Shown: one piece after another, positions 1-9,200 of the stretch
Layout: the number at the start of each line of letters is the position of its first letter
Numbering within the stretch: the stretch's first letter is position 1
The notes under the pieces: model-generated
Seen by the model: only the letters and a program-made list of their open reading frames with translations
Database searches by the model: none
What the model was told of the DNA's origin: nothing
Assembly: GCA_037974335.1 (NCBI GenBank)
Contig: CM075758.1
Coordinates: 20,051,154 to 20,115,153 of the forward strand
Source of the DNA: Prionace glauca
Lineage: Eukaryota > Chordata > Chondrichthyes > Carcharhiniformes > Carcharhinidae
Direction: 5' to 3'
DNA length: 64,000 bases
Translations under genes and position numbers: made by a program

Positions 1-72
1 CTAGCCGGGGGTAGAATAAGCTCCACTGTGGGTCCGAGCTACCTTGAGTGGGAGAGCTCAGGGTCGTGGAGA

Positions 73-111
73 GGTTTTTGACACAGCCCTGCCCCCATTT
101 GGATCAGTGTG
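73..111 (-). promoter_or_regulatory. 23-bp-spacer recombination signal sequence (RSS)
   Basis: Directly after the V coding end the minus strand reads heptamer CACACTG (consensus CACAGTG), a spacer of exactly 23 bp, then nonamer TCAAAAACC (consensus ACAAAAACC). The nonamer differs at one base and the heptamer at two. A 23-RSS 3' of V is the arrangement used by TCR V segments. The site looks usable by RAG, which is an inference. Confidence 0.9.
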
Positions 112-413
112 ATCACTAGCAGCGCAGTAATAAACTGCAGTATGGTTCCGATCCACGCTCAGTATTGTCAGGCTGCAGGATTTGAGGTCGGTTCTGGTGG
201 CTTGAAAGCTCTCGGAGAAGCCACCCTCAGGTCTGGGCTCGGAGCCAAGGATCGTGGCGACTATCAGCTGCAAACCCGCTCCGGCCTCCTGACGGTACCA
301 GTTCATGTAGCTCTCGCTAGTGTCGTTCTGGTAACAGTGCATCTCCGCAACCTTCCCCCTCACAAGGGACAAATGGGCCGGCCATTGAGAAACCAGAGCA
401 CTCCTGCAGCCAA
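112..413 (-). CDS. T-cell receptor-type V gene segment (V exon)
   Basis: Germline V segment of an antigen receptor, read on the minus strand. It shows the framework-1 cysteine (EMHCYQ), the framework-2 motif MNWYRQ followed by LQLI, and the framework-3 end TAVYYCAASD. The frame is open throughout. The exon start is set by a pyrimidine-rich acceptor ending CTCTCCAG, with the exon opening on the last two bases of a codon (phase 1), as is usual for V exons. It ends directly at a recombination signal with a 23-bp spacer. The MNWYRQ..LQLI pattern looks most like a TCR beta-type V, but alpha/delta (CAAS end) is not excluded. The leader exon should lie at higher coordinates. I could not identify a convincing one between 414 and 690. 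Confidence 0.85.
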
Positions 414-686
414 CTGGAGAGGAATATGAGGAACAGAAGGGAGCAAACATTAAATGTTAAAGTAAGAGTACAGCCAAAGTCCCATCAAATTCAAGATTAC
501 CGCTGCACTCGCTTTTGCCCGTTTCTGCCTCTTCAAACTTCTGACAGTAGAGTGTCCATTAATCCCACCTCCATGTTCTTTGCCAGGAGATCAGCAAATA
601 TTTTGCATTGAGGAAATGCTACATGTGTCTCGTTATCAACCTGGAACTGCAATTATTATCCAGCCTGTGCGAAGCACGGGTATTCA
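414..686. other. V-segment upstream region, no gene seen
   Basis: This stretch should hold the leader intron and leader exon of the V segment on the minus strand. I see the pyrimidine tract next to the acceptor, but no leader peptide with a matching phase-1 donor that I would defend. Confidence 0.4.
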
Positions 687-892
687 TAAGAACATAAGAA
701 ATAGGAGCAGGAGTAGGTCATCTAGCCCTTCGAGCCTGCCCCGCCATTCAATAAGATCATGGCTGATCTGAAGTGGATCAGTTCCACTTTCCCGCTTTCT
801 CCCCATAACCCTGAATTCCCCTGTCTATCAGAAACCTACCTACCGGTGTCTTAAATATATTCAGCGAGGCAGCCTCCACCACTTCAATGGAG
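687..892 (-). mobile_element. CR1-like LINE 3' end, truncated
   Basis: On the plus strand it begins AAGAACATAAGAAATAGGAG and continues with TTCGAGCCTGCCCCGCCATT and AATAAGATCATGGCTGATC. This is the reverse complement of the 3' untranslated end of the CR1-like LINE seen in sense near 34,190-34,279. Only the 3' tip and the last ORF2 codons are present, so it is a strongly 5'-truncated, non-autonomous copy. Confidence 0.8.
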
Positions 893-1233
893 ACATCAAC
901 ATTCCCACCCAAAGATCTCAAACTTAACGCAACGACAAATCATTCCAACTGAGTCAATAATTGCTACCGGAACAAGAACGAGATTGTCAAAAGAGATTGA
1001 GGTTGACCCAATGGGTCACACTGGGCTGGGTGCTAACCTGGGAGCAGCAGCAACACTAAGTGTGTGAGAAGAGGAGGGCACATGACGCCGTCACTTCACA
1101 CTCCAGTCAACTTTGCAAGTGCCTTATTCTTCCCCGAACTGCAAAGATATCGCCCCGCAACGCGATCTTGGTCTGACGGTGGAAATTGCGTCATTTGAGA
1201 CCAGCAAATGTAACGCCCCTCTCTCTGAAGAAC

Positions 1234-1470
1234 AGAACATAAGAACATAAGAAATAGGAGCAGGAGTAGGCCATCCAGCCCTTCGAGCCTGCCCCGCCAT
1301 TCAATAAGATCATGGCTGATCTGAAGTGGATCAGTCCCACTTTCCCGTTTTCTCCCCTTAATTCCCCTGTCTATCAGAAACCTATCTACCCGAGACTTCA
1401 ATATCCTCAGCGAGGCAGCCTCCACCACCTCAACGGGCAGAGAATTCCAGAGATTCACCACAGGACTTGC
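1234..1470 (-). mobile_element. CR1-like LINE 3' end, second copy
   Basis: Same family and orientation as the copy at 687. The minus strand encodes the ORF2 C-terminal motif LWNSLPVEVVEAASLRILKS followed by the short 3' UTR ending in the TTCTTATG-type tail. The same motif is present at 34,040-34,110, which ties the copies together. It is 5'-truncated. The flanks 893-1,233 and 1,471-1,795 show only an 11-T run followed by a G run at about 1,610-1,632. Confidence 0.8.
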
Positions 1471-1795
1471 TGAAAGCCTTTGGGAAGCAAGTTCTCATGT
1501 CTACTCTGAGGAAGATGATTGAGTAGATCGGAGATAGAAAACAGGTGGAAGGTTAACGGTGAAAGAGAAGGAGCCGTGTGATTTATTGAACAGTTCACTC
1601 AATGCCCTGTGTTTTTTTTTGGGGGGGGTGGGGCAACATGAAGAGGGTGGCTTTTTATTTCAGTCTGTGAGACTCCATTGGTCTGGAACATGGACTCAGC
1701 GCCAGCCGGCTGCTGCTGCCACCTGGTGACGGAGTCTGAATGCTGCCTTCGAAAGGCCAACCCAGCCCTTTTTTGTCATTGCAGGCTCTCTATCT

Positions 1796-2150
1796 CACAG
1801 ATTCCTGCAGCACCCCAACTAGACACTAATCAGAAAAAGGCCCAGATATTGCTAACTCTTTGCTTTCTATCTGCTAATCAGCTTCTTATCCATCTCAAAA
1901 CAGTGCCTACAATCCAATGTGCTTTAACATGGCAGTCTGTTACGTGAGACCTTGTCAAAAGCCTTCTGAAAGTCGAACTAAATCACATCCACTGGTTCTC
2001 CTCAGTCAACTCTACTCGTTACATCCTCAAAGAATTCCAATAGATTCTTCAAACAAGATTTCCCCTCTGTATCCATGGTGACTTTGTCTGATTTCACCGT
2101 TCAATTCCAAGTGCTGAGTTGTGAAATCTGGGATAAATTCTTCAGTTCCA
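1796..2150 (-). mobile_element. Degenerate LINE reverse-transcriptase fragment
   Basis: The minus strand near 1,945-1,975 reads as a decayed LDFQKAFDKV-type RT motif (plus strand GACCTTGTCAAAAGCCTTCTG). It continues into text typical of elasmobranch LINE RT remnants. The left end of the segmental duplication falls in it. Old and heavily mutated; clade uncertain. Confidence 0.55.
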
Positions 2151-2940
2151 ACTTGTCCCATGCTGCCGAAAGGTTCATAGGGATCAGTATATCTTATGAC
2201 TGACCATGTGTCTGCAAAATGGTAACACGTAGATCAATCACAGAGTAACAGCAGAGAGCAGATGGAGACAAGTAGAATGGTAATAGTCACTCAGCAGGAA
2301 CACCAGTAATTCCATGAAATTCCTGATACATTTTCAGCGTGAAGTAATGTGTTCTTTCACTGTACAAGTAATCTCTGTGTTAACTCCAGGGTGATACATT
2401 GCCAAAGACTTTCACATATACCCTGTGGGGCCCCCTCTGGGATATTGACATTGCAAAATGATTGAACTTTGAATTTCTTCAATTCAACAAACACATGACG
2501 ACATTGATTGAGGCTGTGGAACATATTTATTACCGAGGTTGAGTTGTTGCCACTCAAAGAATGGGTGAAGCTGATCACATTAATTAATTTGTAGTATTAG
2601 AGGCTATATTACCCACTGAAGGTGCTGTCATCTGATACACAACTCTCAAGATCCCATGTTGCTTCTGTGTTGTCTTTTACCTGCCTGTGACCTCTCAATG
2701 ATTCAATTCCAAATGTTAGAGTATCTCTGAGCTGTTCCATTCTGTCCTGGGATATAGTTACCCTCTTTAACTCTGGAAATCCACTGAATCCATTCAGGCC
2801 CTATAATTGTAACTCCAATTTTGGTTTTAATCTGCAATGAATTCAAAAACGTGAACCACAAAAACGGAATCTCTCCCCTCCAGCTCGCTACATTTTTTGC
2901 TCTTGCTGTGCCCGTTGTACTCGTTCAGTCTCACTCTTCC
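2151..2940. other. Non-coding, downstream of receptor gene
   Basis: No convincing gene. It lies 3' of the minus-strand receptor and may hold part of its 3' UTR. Present in both duplication copies. Confidence 0.4.
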
Positions 2941-2944
2941 CATC

Positions 2945-3335
2945 CGCTGATGCGCTCTGTCTCTGTGTCTCTGTTTCTCTCTGATTCTGACTATTTCCCT
3001 CTGCCTTCCTCTATCTCCATTTCCCTCTTAATCTCCCTCTTATTAAGTCCTCCCATCTGACTTCCTATGTCTCCCTTTCTCATTCCGTGATCATCTCCTT
3101 CTCCATTTCCCCCACTCTTTATCCCTGTTTCTCTCGCTCTATGAGAGTCTCTCTCCGTCCTTCCTCTCTGTCTGTCTCTGTTTCTCTGGGGTTTTTTGCA
3201 CTGTATCTGTCGTCCTCCACGTCTTTGTGCCCTTCCGTCTCTCTCTGTCAATCTCTGTCTCTCTATCACTTTCTCTGTTAATCATAATGCCCACTCTCTC
3301 TATTTGTCATTCCTTCTGTCTCTGTGAGACTGTTT
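2945..3335. repeat. Polypyrimidine (TCTCTG-type) tract
   Basis: About 390 bp almost free of purine runs on the plus strand: imperfect TCTCTGTCTC, CCTCTTAATC and TTTCTCTCTG repeats. It sits just 3' of the receptor stop codon, so on the sense strand it would be a purine-rich GA/AG tract in the 3' UTR. The equivalent in copy 2 is about 27,323-27,713. Confidence 0.8.
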
Positions 3336-3397
3336 TGTTGTTTACAGTATGAATAACCTACAGGCAAAGTCAGGGGTCTTGTGGTTGTAGTTTCCTC

Positions 3398-4299
3398 TCA
3401 GGGTGTATTGAGTTGAAGAATCGCAGTAAGGGGATATTTCAGTAGGTTTTTCAGCTGCTGTCTGAAGTGAGTCTGTGTCACAGCGTAAATGGCAGTATTT
3501 GTGCAGCAACTTGTGAGTTGAAGCATGAAGCCCAATTCCCTAACAAAATGATCTAAATTTACTGACTGATAGAGCAAATTATACATCCGACGCCATATAG
3601 AATAAACCATTAATGTCGACCATAAGAGGATGAAATTGGCTGAGATAACAAACAGTAAAATGATGGATTTCCTTCGACTCTCCATTTCTGGATCTCTGGG
3701 ACTCTCCCCACTGTTGTGATATCGGAGTCTCCTGCGGGCTCTGCTGCTCACTATAATGTGTCTGACGGTGAGAACATTGAGCAGCAGAATCAGGACGAAT
3801 GGGACAGCCGGGGTTAGAATGTGGTGGAGGAACTCGATTGATACCCAGACAGGAGATTTCCAAGCATCCCACGTGTAATCACAAAACCAGGGGTCGTTCG
3901 CCATCCGATATCGACTTGCCAAAAGAAAATACCAGAAAATGTTCTTTAAACAGCTCAGCACTGTCACTGTTCCCAGAACCACAGTCGCTGTTTTCTCGCT
4001 GCAATATTTACTTTTCAGCTTGGGGCAGCAAATGGCCACAAATCGATCAAAGGTGAAAGTGACGGTGAACCAGACAGAACAGTCAGTGGCGGCATAAAGC
4101 AGGACGGCGTGGATATTACACACAGGGAGCGACAGCAGGGAATAAAACTGCCTCCAATAAAGAATGGGAATGTGTCTCAATATCAGGTCGAGGATAACAA
4201 CCAGCAGATCCCCCACTGACATGGCCACCAGGTAACGAGTGACACATTTAGACAGACCACAGTTTCTGCTCATCAATGTCGCAATTGTGATTATGTTCA
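3398..4299 (-). CDS. GPR139-like G-protein-coupled receptor, exon 2 (copy 1)
   Basis: Main coding exon of a class A seven-helix receptor of the GPR139-like group, a membrane receptor with unknown ligand in sharks. It runs from the end of TM1 (NIITIATL) through TM2 (RYLVAMSVGDLL), ECL1 cysteine (PVCNIH), TM3, the DRF variant of DRY followed by VAICCP, TM4 (VLGTVTVLSC), ECL2 cysteine (WFCDY), TM5 (FVLILLLNVLTV), a basic loop 3 (SSRARRRLR), TM6 (LLFVISANFILLW) and TM7 with NTAIY in place of NPxxY. The acceptor is TTCCGGACAG, with the exon opening TG (phase 1), which joins the exon at 5,649-5,757. The frame is open to the stop at 3,398 and the gene looks functional. It differs from copy 2 at few sites, most of them clustered near 3,960-3,995. 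Confidence 0.92.
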
Positions 4300-4469
4300 C
4301 TGTCCGGAAGGGAAATAAAGAATAAAATTAGACATGATTCAGGGGAAGAAATTTCCATTTAGACCGAGGATGAGTTAAAATTAAAAAAAACATGTACACA
4401 CACATATAAAATCACGTTAATCCTTTTTTCACATCCAGCATGTCTTTTTGAGTGTCAGAGGACAGTGGA

Positions 4470-4598
4470 ACATCCGGAGGAAACCCACGCAGACACGAGG
4501 AGAAGGTCCAAACTCCATACAGGCAGTGACCCAAGCCTGGAATTGATCCCAGGTCCCTGATGCTGTGAGTCAGCAGTGCTAACCACTGTGCCACCGTG
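4470..4598 (-). mobile_element. V-SINE fragment in receptor intron
   Basis: Plus-strand text GGAGGAAACCCACGCAGACA followed by GAAGGTCCAAACTCCATACA and a decayed B box is the reverse complement of the V-SINE central domain and tRNA-like head. It lacks the LINE-like tail. In copy 2 (about 28,852-28,962) the head is cut off by a 182-bp deletion. Confidence 0.85.
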
Positions 4599-4916
4599 TT
4601 GCTCCATGGTAGCGACACAATGGCATGTATTTGGGAGAGAGTTTTCCAGGGAATCCTCAACATTGTCCTTCACTCAGCTACGGGTAGGAGATTTGGAGAG
4701 TCAGAAGGATGAGGAATTAAAACCTGACAGAAAATCCAGAGTGGAGCCCTGTAGGTGGTGGTGATCTGTTGTCTCTCAGAGAGCTCACTGACAAACCCCG
4801 AAACAGAGCTGGTACCAAACAGTGCTGGATTCACCCTTTCCTCTAGACAATACTGACAGTTGGCAGAGGGAGATCCTGATGCCTCAACAGTTCTGACTCT
4901 ATTATGATTAAACAGA

Positions 4917-5065
4917 GATATAATATAATATAATATAATATAATATAATATAATATAATATAATATAATATAATATAATATAATATGATATAATATAATA
5001 TAATATAATATAATATAATATAATATGATATAATATAATATAATATAATATAATGTAATATCATA
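4917..5065. repeat. (TATAA)n microsatellite
   Basis: About 30 near-perfect TATAA units with a few TGATA and TCATA variants. The copy 2 equivalent, 29,114-29,210, is shorter. It directly precedes a CR1 3' tail in both copies. Confidence 0.95.
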
Positions 5066-5076
5066 TCATATCATAT

Positions 5077-5146
5077 AATGGTCGGCGCAACATCGTGGGC
5101 CGAAGGGCCTGTTCAGCGCTGTAATGTTCTATGTTCTATGTTCTAT
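5077..5146 (+). mobile_element. CR1-like LINE 3' tail (about 70 bp)
   Basis: GGTCGGCGCAACATCGTGGG, then CCGAAGGGCCTGTTC and a TTCTATG repeat tail. This is the same 3' end as in the CR1 copy ending at 13,866, here without coding sequence. The copy 2 equivalent is 29,211-29,277. Confidence 0.85.
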
Positions 5147-5369
5147 ACTCTGGAGAAGAGATCACAGCATTGTGGCCACTGTTAGCACAACACAGGAAGA
5201 AATAGTAATCTCACACTCAACTGGCATAGAACACGAGTACCAGGGTTTACTTTCAACAGTTTGACCATCCGAAGTGCCCAGAGCATTTGCTGCTGTCCCA
5301 CTGGACCACTGGAGCTCAGTGAGTCCTCTCTCGGCAGGAAGATTGCTAATCTGTGCACCAGGCAAGAAA

Positions 5370-5530
5370 AACTCAAAGGTCGGTACCAAAGAAAAGCCAA
5401 GCAGCCTTAATGACTATCGTCCAGTGACTCTGAGATCCAATATTATGAAATGCATCATAAGGCTCGTCATGGCATGAATCAAATCCAGCCTCCCAGATCA
5501 CCTGGATCCACTACAGTTGATTTGCAGCCT
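5370..5530 (+). mobile_element. LINE reverse-transcriptase fragment
   Basis: Plus-strand translation contains LNDYRPVTLRSNIMKCI followed by SSLPDHLDPLQL, the finger region of a non-LTR reverse transcriptase (NDYRPVALTS...LDPLQFAY type). Short and decayed. It lies in the receptor intron, antisense to the receptor. Copy 2: about 29,501-29,661. Confidence 0.7.
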
Positions 5531-5648
5531 CACTCTTCCCGAAACTGCAAAATCCCACCCATGTTCAACAGACCTTCTATTGCTCCCCTCCTCGCCCACT
5601 CCGATTCCCGTGGCAGTCAGACCGGTACAATTCCAGCCAGGGACTCAC

Positions 5649-5757
5649 CTGGAACACCAACAATCGCCAGGAGGGGATAGTAAACGTATTGAATCGCGTA
5701 CAATAGATATTCAGTCCGATCAGCTAATGTTATCCACGAATAATCTGCAGAAAACAT
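5649..5757 (-). CDS. GPR139-like receptor, exon 1 (copy 1)
   Basis: Encodes a short extracellular N-terminus and TM1 (YAIQYVYYPLLAIVGVP), ending in a GT donor (CCAG|GTGAGTCC, phase 1). Splicing to 4,299 gives GVP-V-NIITI, matching the GLP-AN-ILT turn after TM1 in GPR139. I chose the Met at 5,757, which leaves about 20 residues before TM1, a length usual for this group as I recall it. The frame stays open upstream to a Met at 6,081, which would add a repeat-encoded N-terminus of about 108 residues. The intron (4,300-5,648) holds a V-SINE, a pentanucleotide repeat, a CR1 tail and an RT fragment. Confidence 0.85.
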
Positions 5758-5790
5758 AGAAATATAATAGGATAAACTCCTTTCCTTGGT

Positions 5791-5953
5791 TGGAACGTTC
5801 CAATCCATTGTTCCCAGGTTCTGATCCGTTGTTGGAACGTTCCAATCCATTGTTCCCAGGTTCTGATCCGTTGTTGGAACGTTCCAATCCATTGTTCCCA
5901 GGTTCTGACCCGTTGTTGGAACGTTCCAATCCATTGTTCCCAGATTCTGATCT
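5791..5953. repeat. 42-bp VNTR upstream of receptor start (4 units)
   Basis: Four units of 42 bp containing GGAACGTTCCAATCCATTG and TTCCCAGGTTCTGATCC. Unit starts are at 5,791, 5,833, 5,875 and about 5,917. GGAACGTTCC is a perfect 10-bp palindrome. The array lies 34 bp upstream of the chosen receptor ATG on the sense strand, so it is 5' UTR or promoter. If translation starts at 6,081 it encodes a 14-residue repeat (NLGTMDWNVPTTDQ). Confidence 0.92.
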
Positions 5954-6379
5954 CTCTTCCCTCTCTCTCCACAGTCGCTGATCTCTGTTAGTGTTGGAGT
6001 TCTCGCTCCCGCTGACTCAATGGGACAGCACATTGAACGGAATCCCTTATTAATGGAAGAGGGAAAACCCTCCAGACACACTAATCGGATCCACAGAGAC
6101 TCACATCAATTCCAGTCACTAAACAAACAGTTTCACTTAACCCCCTTCAATCCAACACTTCTTATAAACAAAGTAGAAAATGTACAGCCTAGATGGGGTG
6201 TTGAGGGTCAGGAAATTGGACATAATGGAGGGTCAGACTGTAAATCTTTCAATATTCATTCTATATAACAGGGGGCCCTCTGCTAGGATTTATTTTGAAA
6301 GGATTAGAATACAAAGCAGGGAAATACTTGATACATGAGCAGCATCTGAGAATCTGGGTCTGTAGATGATAGAGTTTGG

Positions 6380-6536
6380 AAGGATGAGGAATGGGATCTC
6401 ATTGAATCTTACAGAATAATGAAAGGCCTGGATAGAGAGCACTTGGGGAAGGTTTTTCCGTTAGTCGGAGAGACTAGGACCCGAGGGCACAGCCTCAGAG
6501 GAAAGGATACACCCTTTAGAACTGGGATGTGGAGAT
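6380..6536 (+). mobile_element. CR1/L2-like LINE ORF2 C-terminal fragment, part 1
   Basis: Reads as the decayed ORF2 tail found in several copies here (ATCTCATTGAATCTTACAGA, then AGGACCCGAGGGCACAGCCT). It is interrupted by a Penelope piece and a V-SINE and appears to resume at about 6,930-7,030, so the insertions are nested. The same stack is present in copy 2 and so predates the duplication. Confidence 0.65.
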
Positions 6537-6621
6537 GTTGGCGTTGGACTGGGATGGGCACAGTAAGAAACCAGTTGTCCCCTCACCTGATGAAGGAGCA
6601 GCGTTCCGAAAGCTCGTGATT
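6537..6621 (+). mobile_element. Penelope-like element terminal fragment
   Basis: TGTGGAGATGTTGGCGTTGG, then CACCTGATGAAGGAGCAGC and CCGAAAGCTCGTG. The latter motifs recur in decayed form at the 3' end of the Penelope-like element near 8,160-8,195 (CACCTGACGAAGAGG, CGAAAGCTTGTG). Confidence 0.65.
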
Positions 6622-6927
6622 GGGCAGCACGGTAGCACAGTGGTTGGCACTGCTGCTTCACAGCTCCAGGGTCCTGGGTTCGATTCCCGGCTCGGGTCAC
6701 TGTCTGTGTGGAGTCTGCACATTCTCCTCGTGTCTGCGCGGGTTTCCTCCGGATGCTCCGGTTTCCTCCCGCAGTCCACAAATGTGTGCGTTAGGTTGAT
6801 TGGCCATGCTAAGAAATTGGCCGTTAATGTCCAGGGATGCGTAGGTTAGAAGGATTAGTGGGTATAACTGTGTTCGGTACAGAATCGATGGGCTGAAGGG
6901 CCTCTTTCTGCGCTGTAGGGCTCGATA
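6622..6927 (+). mobile_element. V-SINE, near full length
   Basis: tRNA-derived head with box A-like TAGCACAGTGG and a perfect B box GGTTCGATTCC, then the V-domain (GTGTGGAGTCTGCACATTCT, TTTCCTCCGGATGCTCCGG, CAGTCCACAAATG). The tail ATCGATGGGCTGAAGGGCCT matches the 3' end of the local CR1-like LINE. Copy 2: 30,795-31,100. Confidence 0.9.
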
Positions 6928-6929
6928 AT

Positions 6930-7030
6930 TTTTCACGCAGGGTGTGGTGGGTGCCTGGAATGTGCTGTCAGGGGATGTGGTGGAATAGAGATAGGGTCAG
7001 AGTGAGGACAGAAGATTTTCTTTGTTTAAC
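6930..7030 (+). mobile_element. LINE ORF2 C-terminal fragment, part 2
   Basis: TTTTTCACGCAGGGTGTGGT followed by GCCTGGAATGTGCTGTCAGG matches the xFFTQRVVxxWNxLP stretch near the end of CR1-type ORF2. Probably the continuation of the fragment ending at 6,536. Confidence 0.55.
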
Positions 7031-7039
7031 TAGGACGAT

Positions 7040-7262
7040 ATAGAAACATAGAAATATCGACAATAAGAGCTGGAGGGGGACAACCAGCCCTGTGAGCCTG
7101 CTCTGCTATTCATTACGATCATGACTGATCGTCCAACTCAATAGCCTCACCCTGCTTTTCCCCCATAACCTTTGATCCCGTTCACCCCAAGTGCTCTATC
7201 CAGTCACCTCTTGAATACATTCAATGTTTTGGCATCGACTATTTGCTGCAGCAGCCCCTTTC
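7040..7262 (-). mobile_element. LINE 3' end fragment
   Basis: Reverse complement of a CR1-type 3' end (AGAAACATAGAAATATCGAC, CCTGTGAGCCTGCTCTGCTA, CGATCATGACTGATCG). More diverged than the copies at 687 and 1,234. The Penelope element lies immediately downstream. Confidence 0.65.
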
Positions 7263-7264
7263 CA

Positions 7265-8253
7265 GAGTAATTTTCGATATTTGTCCGAGTTTCGGTGCTT
7301 TTCCCTGTTATGGATCGTCGTCCAGTACTTCCCCGGAGCGGAGAAGCTCCGACATCTTCTCCGGAGTCTTCAACATATCATTGATGAAGACGAACATCTC
7401 GCCAGGGCTATCCCCACACCCCCACTTCTTGCTTTCAGACAACCACACAACCTCAAACAGACCATTGTTCGCAGCAAACTACCCAGCCTTCAGGAGAACA
7501 GTGACCACAATACCACACAACCCTGTCACAGCAACCTCTGCAAGACATGCCGGATCATCGATATGGATACCATCATCACACGTGAGAATTCCATCCACCA
7601 GGTACATGGTAAATACTCTTGCAACTCGGCCAACATTGTCTACCTGATACGTTGCAAGAAAGGATGTCCCGAAGCATGGTACATTGGGGAGACCATGCAG
7701 ACGCTACGACAACGGATGAATGAACATCGCTCGACAGTCACCAGGCAAGACTGTTCCCTTCCTGTTGGCGAACACTTCAGTGGTCACCGGCATTCAGCCT
7801 CTGACCTTCGGGTAAGCATTCTCCAAGGCGGCCTTCATGACACACGACAGCGCAGAGTCGCTGAACAGAGACTGATAGCCAAGTTCCGCACACATGAGGA
7901 CGGTCTCAACAGGGATCTTGGGTTCATGTCGCACTATCTGTAACCCCCGTGACTTGCCTGGGTTTGCAAAACCTCACTTACTGTACTGTCTGGAGACAAT
8001 ACACATCTCTTTAAACTGTGATCAGTGCTCCTTCCACTCACATTATCAGCCACTTTAAGACTTGAACAGCAGGTTAGGTCTAAGGATTCGCATTCTAATC
8101 AGTAATCTCTAAACTGTCTGTGCTTTATATGCTCTGTCTGAGGCCAGAACTCTCCATTCACCTGACGAAGAGGCTAACCCCGAAAGCTTGTGAGAATATT
8201 ATCAAATAAATAGTTTGGACTAAAACCTGGTGTTGTCAGACTTTTTACTGTGG
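7265..8253 (+). mobile_element. Penelope-like element, 3' part with GIY-YIG domain (copy 1)
   Basis: An open frame to 7,943 carries the RT-to-endonuclease linker (IPTPPLLAFRQPHNLKQTIV), a cysteine cluster (PCHSNLCKTCRI) and a GIY-YIG nuclease core (IVYLIRCKKGC, then WYIGETMQTLRQRMNEHRS). These are hallmarks of Neptune/Poseidon-type Penelope-like elements. The RT domain is absent, so only the 3' part is present. A 3' UTR of about 300 bp follows, ending CCTGGTGTTGTCAGACTTTT. It cannot move on its own. It predates the duplication because copy 2 has it at the same place. Confidence 0.85.
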
Positions 8254-8760
8254 ATCAACAGAGTCATTGAGTCATTAGATGAGGGGTGAGAGGAGGTGAT
8301 GAGCTGCTGAGCTTACAGAGATTTTGGTTGCCCTGATGCAATGAGACATGATGGAGACTGGCTACTGGGATGTCCTCCGTCTAGAACTTTCTGACTGCAT
8401 GAAGATGCACTGCTGCAGCTTATAAATCTGTTTTTTGAGAGCGGGACATGATCTACACAATGATATTAATGGACAATTATGGGACACTTGTGGAAAAGCC
8501 TGATACCGAGACTGATGCCACGTTGGACGAAATGGATGATTGGCGTTTGTGGCCTTCCCTCCCACCCAGTCAATGTGATGGCACAACACCTTCAAATAAG
8601 AAATAAGAGACAGACAAGAAGCAGTGATTAATGCAAATGTATTTCATGGCAGGACTGAGACAGCTGGTGTGAGGGAGTCTGCCTGATCAGAGAGTTCATG
8701 AGTCACAATGTCCTGTAGCCTCGGACAGACCCACAGCTCGGTGCATCTTGTAATTGGATG
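8254..8760. other. Defensin 3' UTR / non-coding
   Basis: Downstream of the defensin stop on the minus strand. No canonical AATAAA is obvious on the sense strand. AATACA at about 8,638-8,643 could act as a weak variant signal. No other gene seen. Confidence 0.4.
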
Positions 8761-8879
8761 TCATTGAAATACGCAGCAATGGTGGCCCCCGGAACAACGG
8801 TAGGGTGTCTTAATCGTTCCCAGTCCGCAGTAAGCTCTGTAGCAAAAACCACCAATGGAGGTGCATCCGAAGTTATCAC
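8761..8879 (-). CDS. Beta-defensin-like peptide, exon 2 (cysteine-rich core, copy 1)
   Basis: The exon starts after TGCTTGATTCCAG in phase 1 and ends with TGA at 8,761-8,763. It encodes 38 residues with six cysteines: GC-TSIGGF-C-YRAY-C, then ten residues, C-SGGHH-CCVFQ. The spacing C-x6-C-x4-C-x10-C-x5-CC fits the vertebrate beta-defensin signature (C-x6-C-x3-5-C-x9-10-C-x5-6-CC). The family makes small secreted antimicrobial peptides that disrupt microbial membranes or act on host receptors. Net charge here is only slightly positive. Joined to 9,940-10,030 it gives a 69-residue precursor. The fragment upstream of the acceptor on the same open frame is intron, not protein. I recognise no specific orthologue. 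Confidence 0.85.
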
Positions 8880-9039
8880 CTGGAATCAAGCAAGGAGCAT
8901 TGATTTGGTCAATAATTCTAGGGGTGGAGTGAAGGTGGCGATCTTTGAAATATCCCCACGTTATACCTGTCAATATCACACTCAAGGTGAGGTACTGAGG
9001 AACACAGTGTGACATAAAATTACATTTCTGACTCACATC

Positions 9040-9200
9040 CTTATCCAGATTCACCTTAAATGTATTCATCAAGTCATCTGAAACCCTCCTCTTGGGTAGG
9101 AGATTGAATATTCTCACCACTCTCTGGTCAAAGACATTCCTCCCAATTCCTTCACGGCACTGTGATTCCGATAGCACCTAGATTTTAACTCTAGACCACA
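9040..9200 (-). mobile_element. Old LINE 3' fragment in defensin intron
   Basis: Plus-strand AAAGACATTCCTCCCAATTC and CTAGACCACAAGTGGAAA resemble the reverse complement of a common elasmobranch LINE 3' region. In copy 2 a younger CR1 is inserted inside it. Confidence 0.45.

Noticed and set aside
5649-6081. Receptor N-terminus starting at 6,081 with a repeat-encoded extension
   Set aside because: Possible but less likely. The sequence before the VNTR is unlike a signal or receptor N-terminus, and the Met at 5,757 gives the usual short N-terminus. Kept only as an alternative.
6622-6710. tRNA gene suggested by the box A and box B motifs (also at 11,770 and 16,820)
   Set aside because: These are tRNA-derived SINE heads, followed by the V-domain or the other SINE body. 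No complete cloverleaf is evident.
8761-9177. A 138-residue protein read straight through on the minus strand
   Set aside because: The upstream part is LINE-derived intron sequence. A clean acceptor at 8,880/8,881 with matching phase to the signal-peptide exon explains the real coding part.
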